A stretch of 64,000 nt of DNA from Homalodisca vitripennis. Lineage: Eukaryota; Arthropoda; Insecta; Hemiptera; Cicadellidae. The stretch covers positions 2,073,001 through 2,137,000 of the forward strand of contig NC_060214.1 of the NCBI RefSeq assembly GCF_021130785.1. Direction: 5' to 3'. The translations under genes and the position numbers were made by a program. Within the stretch, counting starts at the first letter, position 1; the number at the start of each line of letters is the position of its first letter. Shown here piece by piece: positions 13,501 to 24,360 of the stretch. The notes under the pieces were generated by a model. It made no database searches. It was not told where the DNA came from and was given only the letters and a program-made list of their open reading frames with translations.

Positions 13501-15767
13501 ACAAAAGTACTTGCGAAATTTCCAAAACTATTATTTCAGGCTAGTAAGAGAAACATTAGATATAAAAAAATAATAATTTCTATGAAGAAGATAACATTGA
13601 ATTATCAAAAAGCTGGCAGTCTGATATTAAGCTGATCTCTGGTTGGTTGGTTGGTTGGTTATGCTTCAACCAATCACAATACAACTCCCCCTTGAACTCA
13701 AATTTATAAGTGGATTTGTATCATTTGCAATTTTGGTTGAACATCAGTTGGCTGAACTTGGCTCCTCCAATGAGGCCGAAGTATTTCAAGTGTATAATTA
13801 TGTTAACAATATTTTTACGGGTTTGAACCGGAAAATTTAGATGGTAGTTAAGTTATATTGCAAATTCGTTCCATTATTTGGCTAAAAAAATCTAATCTTT
13901 GGTAAAGGTTTCAAAAATATTTCCACAATATCAAAATGCTGTTTGAAAACTACTGTAAATTTCATAAATACCAACTTAAATAATTGTTTTGTTCAATGTT
14001 TATTAATAACAATGGATTGGTTCTATAACAATTTGATTGTCTCTTGAAATTCGTCATCCCTTATTTCTTCCTACAGACAGGTATATGTAAAAAATGAGTT
14101 CTTTACTTGATTATATTGTGTTCTATGTTGATATAGACACCAAGAAACAATCCTCTAATAAAATGTACGAAGAGAATTATACACTCTTTTTATACATTGA
14201 CAAAAAGAATAAAAAAAGTTAAGTAAAGAATATCTTACTTTATCAAGTGAAAGTTAGGGATAAGAAGCCCTCTCTAAACTTCCAAAGAAAAAGCCAAACT
14301 ATCTTTCCAGACTTGATTTGCTGCAAAATAATGTGCAAGACAGTTTACCTCCAGTGCCGTAGAGACGACGGTTGCGCTGCTCCTCTCTTGCGCTCATGTT
14401 GCAAGGGAAGGTGTACTTGAGGGTGTGTATCAGTGACCCCACCCCCTTCACCGTCATGTGGTCACGGCCCTGGTGCTCCGCGTAGTAGGAGACCATGTTC
14501 ATGAACTCGTACAGATTGTAGAAGTTCGTCATCGGAGTGAAGATCAGGACTCGGATGTGCATTCCGATGGCGCTGAGGCATTGCTGTGTGCGGATGTGGT
14601 CCAGGATGTACTGGAAAATGTAATAGCTGAGCTTTAGATAACTTAAAACATACCTTAGGTGATCAATCAAACTGTCATTCTTTAAAAATACTGACAGAGC
14701 TCGGCGTTACCACTCTGTGGTCATGTACCTGTGAACGTAACTTCAACTCATACTTGAATGGCAAAACCCCTTTAACTGATAGGAATTTAAATAGAATCCT
14801 TTTTACAAACATTTTACAAAGTTTATTAGCTTTAAGTTACAACTCTTTTATTGGTTACTTATCACTCATAATATTACATATTACCAAGAAGAACATACTT
14901 TAAGTTATAGGTTTACATAATTTAAAAGAATTTTCATTTGCAAAATAAAATAACAATTAGCCTCAAGTAGAATAGAATAGAATAGAATATATTTTTATTG
15001 CGTTGACAATATATATTACATTGTATTGCAATAGTCAATAATACCAATTTTTTTACGGTATTTATCTTAAAAACTAAATCCATTCACTCGACTTTCCATA
15101 CAGTTGCACGCAGGCACACATTCATACACATACAAAAATTCATAATTCGTGGGATCAACCCCCCAGGATTGCAACACTGCCGCGAATATCAATCCCAAGT
15201 GTGCTCCATAAACTCGCCAACTGAGTAAAAAGCACAAGACACCAGGTAGTGTTTTAATTGGGTTTTAAATTTTTTTGGATTTGTTTCTAAATTTAGTGTT
15301 TCAGGGAGATTGTTAATGAATTTGATCCCAGCTTGCGAAGGGAGGCGTTCAAATGCTGCTGTTCTATGCTGTCGGGCTCGAAAGCGCCCCCGAGCTCTTG
15401 TCTCGTATTTGTGTATATCACTGCCCTGCGTCAATATACACTGAAATCGACAGTAAAATGAAGTCTCTAAAATATACAAGCTGGGTAGAGTTAGCAAGTT
15501 GAGCTCCCTGAAGGCACTTCGACTGAGTAGTTTTCCAATATCAACAGAATTATAAACTCATTCTATATTCTGAAGTTTGGATCCACCAAATGCACTAGTA
15601 GTTTAAACTGATAGGATACACTACAGAAGCTACAGTCGCACTGAAACAATGTTTCAAACTGTATGCGTTGTAAACTTACGGTATAAAAAACACTTAATAT
15701 GTGCATATAAAATGTTCAGTTCAATTAGCACGTGCGCGCGCACACACACACACACACGCGCGCGTGC

Positions 15768-15810
<43 letters not shown>

Positions 15811-18800
15811 GTTAAGGGGCAATTAAAATTAATTAAAATGTGCTCATTTTTTATCTTGTAAAATCCAAAAAACAATATGGTGTATATGAGTCTTACGATT
15901 CAGAGGCGACGCTCCATCATCAGGTTACAGTACAAACACAAATAAACCAATTGGCTTGGTGTTGCAGTTAACATTGTGAAACGTGCTGCTAAACAGTTAC
16001 AAAGACACATTAAAACTTGTAAAGCCTACATTTACATTATTATTTGTCCAAAAATTGTAAATGATCTACAAAGTTTTTAAGCGCCATTGTGAACTGTGCA
16101 ACTGTCTTGTGTTGCATTGTTTGATTGTAGCCATTCAGCAGATATATTTTTACACATTAGACTGATGATGGAGTATCGTCTTTGAAACATGTACATGACA
16201 AGCACCTCACCAGTTACTTTTTGGATTTGATGGAGATAAAAAACGTAATTGATTTTTAAAGGCTCAAGGTGGTACATTATGAGGTGAACACTTCTAGAAT
16301 TCCTCAGAGCAAGGCTGGACAACAGTCAGAACATGAGGACTTTTACTCTCAGGAACCAGCTTTTCCAATGGCACTGTGAATTCAAGACTTTTTTACGTAG
16401 AACAAGAAGCTAAGAAATCGCACTTAGTCCTAAAAAGACTTACACTGCTTCTGGATTGTCAGGATATTCTGTATAAGTAAGATTTGGGGTATGGGTCACC
16501 TCCTGTCAAGATCTATTTAAGGATTTAGGGCATTAATCTCAGCCATGTCTCCTCAGAAGAAGGGGAAGCCAGCTTTGAAGCAGTCTCTCCAGTCAAAGTA
16601 AGCAGGGGGTGGCACACCCTTGTACCCGTAAGTCTAGGCTAGCAACAGCCCTTAACACTTTGTGGAGCCCTATTAACTCCAACAGTCATCTCCCACAGTA
16701 GACTAGACCTATCGATCTACCCTTGTACCCCAGAATTTTTTTGCACATTTGCGGTTAGTGATGTGCTGCTCCTACACATCCATCTAGATTCAAGTGACAC
16801 ATCGGTTTTTGTTGTACCCAGTGTAGGTTCAACTGGAAGGTAAAACCAGCCAGAAAAGAACCCTCCTGATAAAATTCGACTTTAAATCGGGAGAAAAATG
16901 AAGAAATGACAACTACCTGCCAGCCACTGTAATAGTTGAACTTGCGCCGCGTGAGTGTGGTGTCTTGGAAGACAAACGTGGACCAGGCGTAGGGCAGGTG
17001 GAAGCCCTGGTACCAGGCGCTGCAGACCAGGGAAGCATAGTACTTCTGCTCGGCGTTGAGGTACGAGAAGATGTTCTCCAACACGAGATCAGGCAGTTCA
17101 CACCATCGGTCCTCCTCGATAGGGGGTAACTTGGGCTTTTCTGCAACAGAAGATGTCATTTCATCCCAAGTGTTGAAATGCTCGACAGTCTAGTAAACAA
17201 TTAACTGTGCTAGGTAACTTCGTCTCAGCTAGTTTTAATGTGCATTAATCATATCTTTAAAATGAAACATCTATAATTCTATGACAATAAATCGAGATGG
17301 ACACTAAACTTTTGTCTACAATGGATATTGGCTAAATATTACTCAGCGCTTTACAGGTGTTATGTTGAAACTTAGCAAGTTGTCAAAATATTAATGACAA
17401 TACTGCTACAAAATGACAGTCTGATAATAATAAATTGTTATAGTTTTTTTTAGTTATCTATATACATAAAAATCCAAGTTTACTTAAATTTACACATGAA
17501 ATTCAAAGCCATAACATCCATAATAAAAAAAAAATGGTGAAATTAGACAATGTTGGTTTAAGTAAAACCCTTAACAGCCATGTTGTGGTATCTTTGAAGG
17601 TTTATAATTTTGTTGAAAGACCAATTAGCTCATATCCCTTTGACAGACTTAAAAGTAATTTCTTTTCTTGGCTGTTAGAGAATCCATTTTATAGCTTAAA
17701 TGAATTTTCCGGAATTAAAAATATGGATTTTTAATGATTATTATGTGTTTGTATTCTGTTACAATCACTGTTGTGTTGTATAAGCTTAATTATTGTTACT
17801 TTTAAGATTTTGACGTGGCTGTAGTAGTAATGAGCTGTATTTATGACTTTGTCAATGATGTACATTTTTGTGGCAAATAAAAATGATGAAATGAAAAATG
17901 GAACATAAATCTCTTTTTGTGGTTGATGAAGTACCCAGTGGGCACAAAACATCCCATTTGTGTACCTGTGATCAGTTAATTGCTCTATGTCAAGAAAGAG
18001 AGGAATACCTTCCAATGTCATAAAGGTAGCCTACGCTCTTCCTATGCCACCAAAACTATTAATTTAAATTTGAAATGCAAAGTGTAAATTAAGTCCTGAT
18101 ACGCCTAGATATATTCCAAAGGGATTGCGATATCAATGTAAAATCTTCACCATACCTATTAAAATACTTTTATGAACTTTTTAAGGGATAAAAATATTCT
18201 CCCCCTTTTTCAAAGGTTATGGGCCAATTAAGCCTTACATTGTAATGCCATCTATAAAAAAGACACCTCTTACCAAAACTATGCACACCAGAAATGTGAG
18301 ATAGTACATAAAGAAATAAGCTGGGCCCCTCAAACTCTTACAAAAACATATCACACATGTGCTATATTGTTGCGAGGGGTGACATTTTTGTTGCCCTCAA
18401 AAAAATCCAAAAAAGTAATTTAATAAGTCTGGTGAAGTTTGTTCATTGATATCTCAATCCGTTTGGTATACATTCAGGTGTATCAAGACTTAATTTACAC
18501 CCTTAGATGTATGAGGTTGTTTGCCCATAACTTTTGCTAGGATCATCGTAGAGATGATTTGTTTATGTCATTGTGTTTCTTTTGAATTTACGTTTCAAAT
18601 GATATTTCGCAAGATAGGGGTTGCAATTTGAACATTTCAATTACACCCGATTTACTCCCCTTTGAAAAATGGGGAGAAATATTTTTATCCTTCAAGATTT
18701 TAATAGGTATGGTTTTTACATCAATATCGCAGCCTGTTTGGATATATCCAGGCGTATCAGGACAATTTACACCCTTGTATAATTAGATGTAAAACTAAAA

Positions 18801-21800
18801 ACATGAAAATTTGTGGCGACGGCTCCACTATAATTATATATGATAGCAGATAAAGGTTACTTCCATGTTAAACATTACATTTTGAAAAAGTCAACATTTC
18901 TGAAAAGCGGATTCTTGAGGAACAAATAAGCACAGAAAGCTATCGTTGGGCCCATAAACCAAACAGGGGTTCCTACCTAGTAAACCTTTATAATGTGCAA
19001 CATCTGCATTGGATATTCAAGTGCAAACTTGTGCCAAAACCATTATTGATATGTCTCTAATATCTCTTCACAGTTAATTCACTTAGCTTCCTGTCTCAAA
19101 CTGGAGGCTTCTATATTTGAATTGGACACTAAAAAGGATCATTTATACTGTTTCAAGTTTTATAAATAAAACAGAGTACATTTTATGAGTTGCAAAATTA
19201 GCGTTGGAGACTAAGAGTCCTTTATACTCCCTCATTAATATTATCTAATCTAATCTAATTTACTATTTTCAATGTTTCTGTATTTGTGGTATGAAATACT
19301 AAAGTTTAATTATTATTAAACTTTATTTTTTCTTTTGCTTCTAACACAGCAGTCGTGTATATACACAATTATTTTGTATGTAATAATAATAATAAATTTG
19401 TTTATTTATCGTAAAATATGTTACATACATTGAAAAAATCTAATTCACCTACAGACTAAATAGCCATTGTCTCTAAATAATATTGAATAAGTATAATACA
19501 AAAATATTACGTATATAATAATATAACATTAATTGTCCAGTTTAGAATAACACTGATCACATCATGAGTTTATCTTGAAACAATCATTAATAGTTTATTT
19601 TTATATATTTTAAGAGAGTATTTTTCATTCAGATGTTTCAATTTATTATGCACTTTTAAACCAATTACTATTCAAAGATTTACTCAGTTGAAAATAGTCA
19701 ATTAAAATGTTATTTCTGTTTCTTGTGTTGTAAGTATGTGTCTGTGTATGGTTCATTAAGCCCTCATTATTTAAAATGTAAACAGAATATTTGGGAGAGG
19801 CTAACACACTGGGTGCTTTAGGAGTTATAAAAATCTTCCAAAACAAGGGCTCCAAGCTTTAAGGGTGGTTTAGAAGGTATAAAATATCCTCCAAAACAAG
19901 GGCTCTAAGCTTTAAGGGTGGTTTAGAAGGTATAAAATATCCTCAAAAACAAGGGCTCTAAGCTTTAAGGGTGGTTTAGGAGGTATAAAATATCCTCCAA
20001 AACAAGGGCTCTAAGCTTTAAGGGTGGTTTAGGAGGTATAAAATATCCTCCAAAACAAGGGCTCTAAGCTTTAAGGGTGGTTTAGAAGGTATAAAATATC
20101 CTCAAAAACAAGGGCTCTAAGCTTTAAGGGTGGTTTAGAAGGTATAAAATATCCTCAAAAACAAGGGCTCTAAGCTTTAAGGGTGGTTTAGAAGGTATAA
20201 AATATCCTCAAAAACAAGGGCTCTAAGCTTTAAGGGTGGTTTAGAAGGTATAAAATATCCTCAAAAACAAGGGCTCTAAGCTTTAAGGGTGGTTTAGGAG
20301 GTATAAAATATCCTCATAAACAAGGGCTCTAAGCTTTAAGGCCTTGTAAATGTGTTTGAGCTAAAAAAAAACTACTGAGTACAATTTGTAACAATTGTCT
20401 TCCAAATCTTGAGGGGGGGAGTAGAGGACCCCTGTTATATACGCCCCTGAACACAATCATAGTACTGTGACCAGTGTGATTGAGGTATACTCTACAAGTT
20501 TTGGTAAAGGCTACTTTATTTATTTGTTTTAGCCTCAGATTACAAAAAAATAATGATTTTAACATTTTAATAAGTAGAGACACTCTTATGGCATACATTC
20601 TAGAAGCTCTTTTCTTATTGGAATTATTTATAAATTTAAAAACAAACACTTCAATAAGTATCTTATGGCATGTTGATTCACAAAATTTTGTCCTGATCTT
20701 TAACATTCTCCCATTCTATCAAACATTTTTGGTCCATTCCTGCTCAATGTTTTTGAAAATAACATTGATAAAATATGGGTTTACTTACAAAGTTAATGAC
20801 ATTAGAGGTCATTTGTAGTAATTATAATAACAAAAAAATTTGCAACTTAAAAACCAAATACATCATGCAAGATGAATTGTTAGTGTAGGAAGTGTGATGA
20901 GTAACGGCAAAGTGAAATGCAGTTTTGACAACAGTTACGATTTACTGTATCTTTGGAAACATGATAAGATAATAGTTTAAGGCAACAAAGAGATCTACAT
21001 TTCACGTGGATTCCAAACCATGGAGATTTTAGTCTTTTCTGTATAAATGCACAGCTTGAATAGAATTTCAAATGATAAATTGCTTCCTTTTATCGCTCAG
21101 TTGTGACTTGGGGTGCATGGGTTCATAATTTGGAAGCAGAAGAACAATATTCCAACATTTAATCTCAATTAATAAGTCAGAATGTATAACTTTTGAAGTA
21201 AAGAATATAATTTATTTTATTACCAAGCATACTGGAGAAACTGAATGTCTGAATTTTGTATTTTGGGACAGTTCATTGTAGTAATGGTACGTGATTATAG
21301 GCTTTCATTATATCTATGCTGTTGTGTTTTCTTTATTGGCAGAACATTAGCGAAGCCTATCACTCGAAGGACTGGAGAAATTGTATTTCTGTCTGTCTGC
21401 CCGTCCATACGATATCTCGAGAATAAATCAAATTTTAGACTTAAAATTTTGCATGAGCTTCATTTCTATGTAAACACATCAAATTTGATGATGTTGCTCC
21501 ATGGTATTTGGCTGAACATTTATACCCTGGGCTATGTGGAGGAAACGAAAAAATATCACATTAAATAAATTTGTAAACAAACTGAGTACAATCGTTTGAC
21601 GTTTACACGTTACATACTAACATATAATGTAATGTAATGTTGCATAAGCAAAGCTTATACGTATGCGAAATATGATGTACAGTATCCTGCCTTGCTTTAA
21701 AATAAAGTTAATGGATTTTATCATTTGGCGTAAGTATGCATGATTTCAAAACAAATAAAATGTTTTTACTAATTAAGAATTTTATTAAGGGAGAGAAAGT

Positions 21801-22422
21801 TTTCTATCTTATATTATAAATTATAACAAAAAAAATGAACTATAGCAATAGATTATAATTCTCACATTTGTATAATGTACATTTATTAATAATACTTATT
21901 TTGCTAATAAAATAAACATATTGTAGCAGAAATTTTTTAAAGAATAATTTTTTTCATGTTTAAAAAATGGATTATATTTGTTTTTTCTTGTAAAGTGTAA
22001 AGCAAAACGTTTATACAAATTACAAATTTTAATATTTTATTAACAAAAACTTTTGTTCTTCAAGAATCTAGTTACTTTTTCAAACTAACATTAAGATCTT
22101 GATAGGCTTTTAAAATATCATTAATTATATAAACAACAGTCATTATTTTAAACTTCTTTAAACAGAGTTGAAAAGCACTGATTGACTCAAACTGTGTACG
22201 TACTATTAAGAACAGTCAAAACAGACTAAATTTAACCCGGTTGGAACTGAAATAGCAAGCTGTTACTGTATCGGAACTGATCAAAGCATTACTGGTTTTG
22301 CGCACTGCGGGGGCGGACACTGAAGCAGAGGTGGTCATCGTAGCACTACACTGGACACGGACCGACTGGCATCAGTTCTACCAACTCTCCGGAACTACTG
22401 GCACCGCGTCAAGCCTTAAATA
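4420..22422 (-). CDS. F-box/leucine-rich protein gene (FBXO33/39-like), eight coding exons, 3' end outside window
   Basis: F-box proteins act as substrate adaptors of SCF (Skp1-Cullin1) ubiquitin ligases; the targets of this one are unknown. Coding exons, in order on the minus strand: 22338-22293, 17140-16917, 14610-14349, 12516-12302, 9636-9469, 7031-6936, 5811-5647, 4556-4420. Phases at the seven junctions are 1, 0, 1, 0, 0, 0, 0 and all agree; each intron is GT...AG. Together they give 1313 nt, about 437 residues, open throughout. The order is a short serine/alanine-rich start, an F-box (WCELPDLVLENIFSYL...), then irregular leucine-rich segments ending in a block with RCDWPHNPEWSP, a motif I associate with insect FBXO39-like proteins. 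A good donor (CTGG|GTGAGT) follows 4420, so at least one more exon exists; I found none in 1-4400. The family assignment is from memory of motifs, so the exact orthologue is uncertain. Confidence 0.75.
4854..4912. repeat. 27-bp tandem duplication
   Basis: GATTTTAAACTTATAAGTGA plus ATGTTTT occurs twice in a row in the intron between exons 7 and 8. Confidence 0.8.
5052..5675. repeat. 40-bp minisatellite seeded at the exon 7 splice donor
   Basis: About 15 units of 40 bp; on the plus strand they start CTTACAAGTGTGTGAAGATT and continue GAGCAAACATCATTTAACTG. The rightmost copy (5641 onward) is the exon 7 donor and the last coding bases (CTTACAAGTGTGTGGAGATT then AGGGCAAACA). So each unit carries, on the minus strand, CACACTT|GTAAG, a copy of the true 5' splice site. 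Left units are more diverged (5052-5100). Confidence 0.92.
5647..5811 (-). CDS. F-box gene exon 7
   Basis: Acceptor TTGTCCACAG|CTGCTA and donor CACACTT|GTAAGT; 165 nt, phase 0-0. It encodes LLTDILTRAMDLYKDQLCVF, a proline/phenylalanine stretch and MMCRVCPNLHTL. The last 20-30 nt of the exon plus the donor are the seed of the 40-bp tandem repeat in the following intron. Confidence 0.8.
6936..7031 (-). CDS. F-box gene exon 6
   Basis: Acceptor ATGATACAG|GTGCAC and donor TGTAAG|GTGGGT; 96 nt, phase 0-0. It encodes VHLRVECIRERHLLWQESAP and then VHTVLYVSPQCK. It is the smallest internal exon and joins directly to exon 7 in frame. Confidence 0.78.
7478..9468. repeat. 45-bp minisatellite ending at the exon 5 splice donor
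   Basis: About 38 units of 45 bp (TCTGGTTCTACGTGTTGAGA, then AGATCTTAAGTGGGAAGGTA, then ATCTC), in places alternating AAGATCTTAAGTGGG and ATGATACTAAGTGGA as 90-bp dimers (7576-7920). From 9180 to 9468 the units are longer (about 57 bp) and more diverged, and contain GTAC.TACCTTGAGAG, which matches the exon 5 donor region GTACGTACCTTGAGAG at 9461-9476. The array fills most of the intron between exons 5 and 6. Confidence 0.92.
9469..9636 (-). CDS. F-box gene exon 5
   Basis: Acceptor CTGTGGCCAG|GTGTTG and donor CTCTCAAG|GTACGT; 168 nt, phase 0-0. It continues the leucine-rich run: VLEISPQNLGEDVVYLL, then IRLQHLHIIQNRYTPLD. The 45-bp minisatellite of the next intron begins exactly at this exon's donor. 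Confidence 0.82.
9938..10892 (-). pseudogene. mariner transposase remnant
   Basis: Minus frames give a mariner order: CEICSVIRFLNARNVKLAQI, a helix-turn-helix with MSERIVRKWIRMFNGGRTNV, then (new frame) GGETWVCHVTPEYKQQSMEW, then VFWNRKGVLLINFLPRGETI, HDNARPHT and YSPNLAPSEYYLF. At least two frameshifts and a stop (W followed by TGA near 10399) disable it. The first catalytic Asp of the usual GDE(T/S)W is Gly (10421-10436), and the third Asp of LAPSDY is Glu (about 10054). Terminal repeats were not resolved. It lies in the intron between exons 4 and 5. Confidence 0.85.
11551..12173. mobile_element. piggyBac-type MITE, copy 2
   Basis: TTAA at 11551-11554 and 12170-12173 with ends CCCATTGCGGATCG and GATCCGCAATGGG. 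It shares with copy 1 the first about 115 bp and the last about 270 bp (GAGAGTAAACTCATAT, TTTGGAGGGAAACTTAAAAG). The centre (about 11680-11880) is different and GC-richer. It lies in the same gene, in the intron between exons 4 and 5. Confidence 0.85.
12302..12516 (-). CDS. F-box gene exon 4 (leucine-rich repeats)
   Basis: Acceptor TTGACTCGCAG|GGAAGT and donor CTACAG|GTCAGA; 215 nt, phase 1 in and 0 out. It encodes leucine-rich motifs such as LESLRHLELIDLML and LRRLSLVNCTKI, followed by PLLHAGVFLNLQ. The LxxLxLxxC pattern is that of F-box-associated leucine-rich repeats. Confidence 0.82.
12517..14348. other. F-box gene intron 3, no other feature
   Basis: AT-rich intron with only a (GGTT)5 microsatellite at 13640-13660. 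A 65-codon plus-strand frame (13643-13840) shows no recognisable protein. Confidence 0.5.
14349..14610 (-). CDS. F-box gene exon 3
   Basis: Acceptor ATTTTCCAG|TACATC and donor CTGGAG|GTAAAC; 262 nt, phase 0 in and phase 1 out. It encodes YILDHIRTQQCLSAIG..., a conserved-looking helical/leucine-rich stretch with NFYNLYEFMNMVSYY, ending in RRLYGTGG. GC content is well above the flanking introns. Confidence 0.8.
14966..15545 (-). pseudogene. LINE 3' end fragment in intron 2
   Basis: The minus frame reads LLSRSAFRELNLLTLPSLYI, then GSDIHKYETRARGRFRARQH, RTAAFERLPSQAGIKFINNL and YSVGEF, the carboxy terminus of a non-LTR reverse transcriptase. The 3' end has a (TTCTA)4 tail at 14966-14990. It is 5'-truncated near 15545. 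The same protein tail recurs at 44833-45600. Confidence 0.8.
15728..15808. repeat. (CA)n/(CG) microsatellite
   Basis: A run of CA with CG interruptions; it accounts for the opposing open frames here. Confidence 0.95.
16917..17140 (-). CDS. F-box gene exon 2 (F-box domain)
   Basis: Acceptor CTTCTGTTGCAG|AAAAGC, donor GGCAG|GTAGTT. It encodes KPKLPPIEEDR, then a clear F-box: LPDLVLENIFSYL followed by YYASLVCSAWYQGFHLPYAW. The LP, the aliphatic residues, the VC..W and the final W are the expected Skp1-contact positions. The length is 224 nt, phase 1 in and phase 0 out. An ATG at 17159-17157 lies in frame but overlaps the acceptor tract, so I do not use it. Confidence 0.85.
17440..17905 (+). pseudogene. 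LINE 3' end fragment in intron 1
   Basis: The plus frame 17537-17734 reads LSKTLNSHVVVSLKVYN and FFSWLLENPFYSLNEF, the usual carboxy terminus of LINE ORF2 (xVKxYN...LLxxxFYSxxEF). A 3' UTR with AATAAAAATGATGAAATGAA at about 17876 follows. It is 5'-truncated. Confidence 0.6.
18081..18785. mobile_element. Foldback-like element with long inverted arms
   Basis: The left arm (18081-18216: GTGTAAATT, TCCTGATACGCC, CATACCTATTAAAAT, GGATAAAAATATTCTCCCC) is the imperfect reverse complement of the right arm (18656-18779). A third copy of the outer half, in right-arm orientation, sits at 18441-18508 (TTTGGTATACATTCAGGTGT and following). It has no coding capacity and lies in intron 1 of the F-box gene. 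Confidence 0.7.
19560..19860 (-). pseudogene. LINE 3' end fragment
   Basis: The minus frame 19855-19646 contains YILNNEGLMNHTQTHTYNTR and later LSKSLNSNWFKSA; a second frame continues NKLKHLNEKYSLKIYKNKLL. This is the HxYxTR...Lxx...YNKLP region of a LINE ORF2 carboxy terminus. The 53-bp array begins at its 5' side. Confidence 0.55.
19820..20340. repeat. 53-bp minisatellite
   Basis: About 9-10 units of 53 bp (AAACAAGGGCTCTAAGCTTT, AAGGGTGGTTTAGAAGGTAT, AAAATATCCTC). The left-most unit is degenerate and overlaps the LINE fragment. Units vary at TAGAAGG/TAGGAGG and CTCAAAAA/CTCCAAAA. Confidence 0.92.
21325..21600 (+). repeat. Dispersed repeat, copy A
   Basis: Shares a layout with 36437-36712: TTGGC(A/T)GA, AGCGAA, TTCTGTCTGTCTG, CGATATCTCG, AAATTTTGCATGAGCTTCA, and ending AATAAATTTGTAAACAAACT. 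No coding capacity or clear inverted ends; class unknown. Confidence 0.6.
22293..22338 (-). CDS. F-box gene exon 1 (start codon, 15 codons plus 1 nt)
   Basis: The exon starts at ATG 22338-22336 and reads MTTSASVSAPAVRKT, followed by donor ACCA|GTAATG (GT at 22292-22291). It ends in phase 1, exactly what the F-box exon needs when spliced to its acceptor at 17141; the junction codon becomes AAA (Lys). It sits in a GC-rich island (22230-22440) inside AT-rich DNA, below a TATA-like box. This is inferred from phase, position and composition; there is no transcript evidence. The intron of 5152 bp to exon 2 is full of repeats. Confidence 0.6.
22415..22422 (-). promoter_or_regulatory. TATA-like box of the F-box gene
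   Basis: TATTTAAG on the minus strand, 77 nt upstream of the proposed ATG, inside a GC-rich island. CCAGTAGTT (around 22399) and CCAGTCGG (around 22360) are possible initiator sites. Distances are plausible but not decisive, so this is an inference. Confidence 0.4.
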
Positions 22423-22439
22423 CCCTCCGTTGGCCCGGG

Positions 22440-23790
22440 TTTTGTGATTGTTCTAACCTAACCCATCTCTCTTATGTAAGATACTCACATAATTGCTTTT
22501 GTCTGATTGTTTTGCATTTTCATTTGGATAGTTATTTTGGTGCTTCTTTGTTTCAACAGAACGAAAACATAACCACTTAATTTAATTCTTGTAAAAGACT
22601 AAGAACTATTTTAAATTTATTTTAAGATGGAGAATCTTGGAGGAATTGAAACAATTTCAATTTTATACAACTAGTAATAATTCCACAAATTTCTAATGTA
22701 AATTTTTGGAATTCACAGCACAAAATAAACATTCACGTTTGAACAATTGAATGATTATACTACTTAATTATAATAAATGTTACTCATTTTTAATCAAAAT
22801 AAATACTGTAATATCAAATTAAAAACAATATAAAAAATAAAAAGTATTTATTGTAAAAGTCATGTTGCACTAAAATGTCAACAAGAGGCAAAATAAAATT
22901 AGTAAATGCTAAAAAATAGCAAAATCTGTGAATAACATTTAATTAGTTAAATACAATACTACACACTTCCTGGAGTCTGTGCACATGTGGATATTAAAAG
23001 AGTCTCAAGTACTTATATTTAATTCTGTCAGAGCCAGCTGTACTGGCAGCCATCTAGATTCTAGCCTCATAACAACGATATTGAACTTCAAAAACTTTTA
23101 AGCCCTTACTTATGTTTAGGCGTAAAATTAAAGAAAATGTCTCATTTTAAAGTTACAACCAGTTTTTAATATTTTAATGGTTTATTCAAAAATAAAATCT
23201 CAAACTTGTTTGTACTTCACCATTTAAATATAAAAAATGTATACATTTCACAATAAAAACTATAAAAAAGGTTGGATAAATACTAACCATATTTTTAAAA
23301 TGAGACACAACCATAACTTTACAACCTCCTATATAAGGAGTAAAAGAGTTTACAAACACAACCAGGATGAAATATAATTTTGCAGAATATCTCTTAGAAA
23401 CAGGCTGTTATAAAAGTATATAAGAAAAAATACAAATATTGAGTTTCAGAAAAAAGGGAGAACAATTATATTTGAAAGAACAACACATTTATTTAAATTA
23501 TAAGAGAGATTCATGTAATATATATTGAAATGCAATGCAACTCAGTACAAAAAGTCCAATATTTGAACAAATATCAAAATTATGAAAGTTATCCTGAAGT
23601 AAACTCTACCAATAAAGATCTATAGTTCATTACATATGATCAAAATATGTGTTATGATTTTTATTTGTTTATAGTTTATTGTGAGGTTATAATGTTACCG
23701 TGGCCATGATAAAATTGCTGGAACATACGCTAACAGTGAAAAGGTTTGAAAGAGTACTATCTTACCTATTTTCCTAATAAATACATAAAA
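22440..23790. other. AT-rich DNA upstream of the F-box gene, no gene seen
   Basis: No frame or RNA gene I can support. It would hold any upstream regulatory DNA of the F-box gene. Confidence 0.4.
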
Positions 23791-24009
23791 TACTAGCAGA
23801 TACCAGCGGCTTCGCACACAATTTAATAGGTTTTGCACATGTATGAACACTTCTGGTTTAAGTGAATTATATTTCCAAAGCTAATGTTGTTTGCTTTCTT
23901 CCCACAACCAAGAAAATAAATTAAAAGTGTATATTTATGGTCATAGCATTTTACTTTGAAGTTTGTAATTTAGTTCCATTGCTGATTTTGCCTCTTTTAT
24001 GATGAATAA

Positions 24010-24063
<54 letters not shown>

Positions 24064-24360
24064 GTACGTACATACATAGTCTACTCTAAGAACACTACTT
24101 ATGTGAAAAAAACAACTAATTTAGGTTTGCCAACAGTATTTAAATGTAAAGTAAAGGTTGCACTAAATTGTCTCTTATATCTACACAGCTAGCAGTTACC
24201 CACTTCTTTGCCTGCAATTTAATAGGCGTTGCATGTGTATGACCACTGCTAGCTGGTCATACAACAAATGGTTCAAGTGAATTATATTTCCGACGCCAAT
24301 GTTGAGTTTGCCTTGTTGCCACCATCAACAAAATAGTCAAAAAGTTTATATTTATGGCCA
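23791..24360. repeat. Dispersed repeat in two direct copies, with a (TA)n run
   Basis: Copy 1 (23791-23990) and copy 2 (24185-24360) share AATTTAATAGG(T/C)(T/G)TTGCA.GTGTATGA..ACT, then AAGTGAATTATATTTCC and AATGTTG. They start with CTAGCAG and a GGCTTCGC-like patch. A (TA)28 microsatellite lies at 24006-24061. The other end of this repeat family probably lies at 29417-29520. Confidence 0.55.

Noticed and set aside
17141..17159. ATG at 17159-17157 as start of the F-box protein
   Set aside because: It overlaps a strong acceptor (CTTCTGTTGCAG), and the upstream exon at 22293-22338 joins in phase. It remains an alternative if that exon is wrong.
22455..22466. Telomere-like CTAACCTAACCC
   Set aside because: Only two units; too short to be a telomeric tract.
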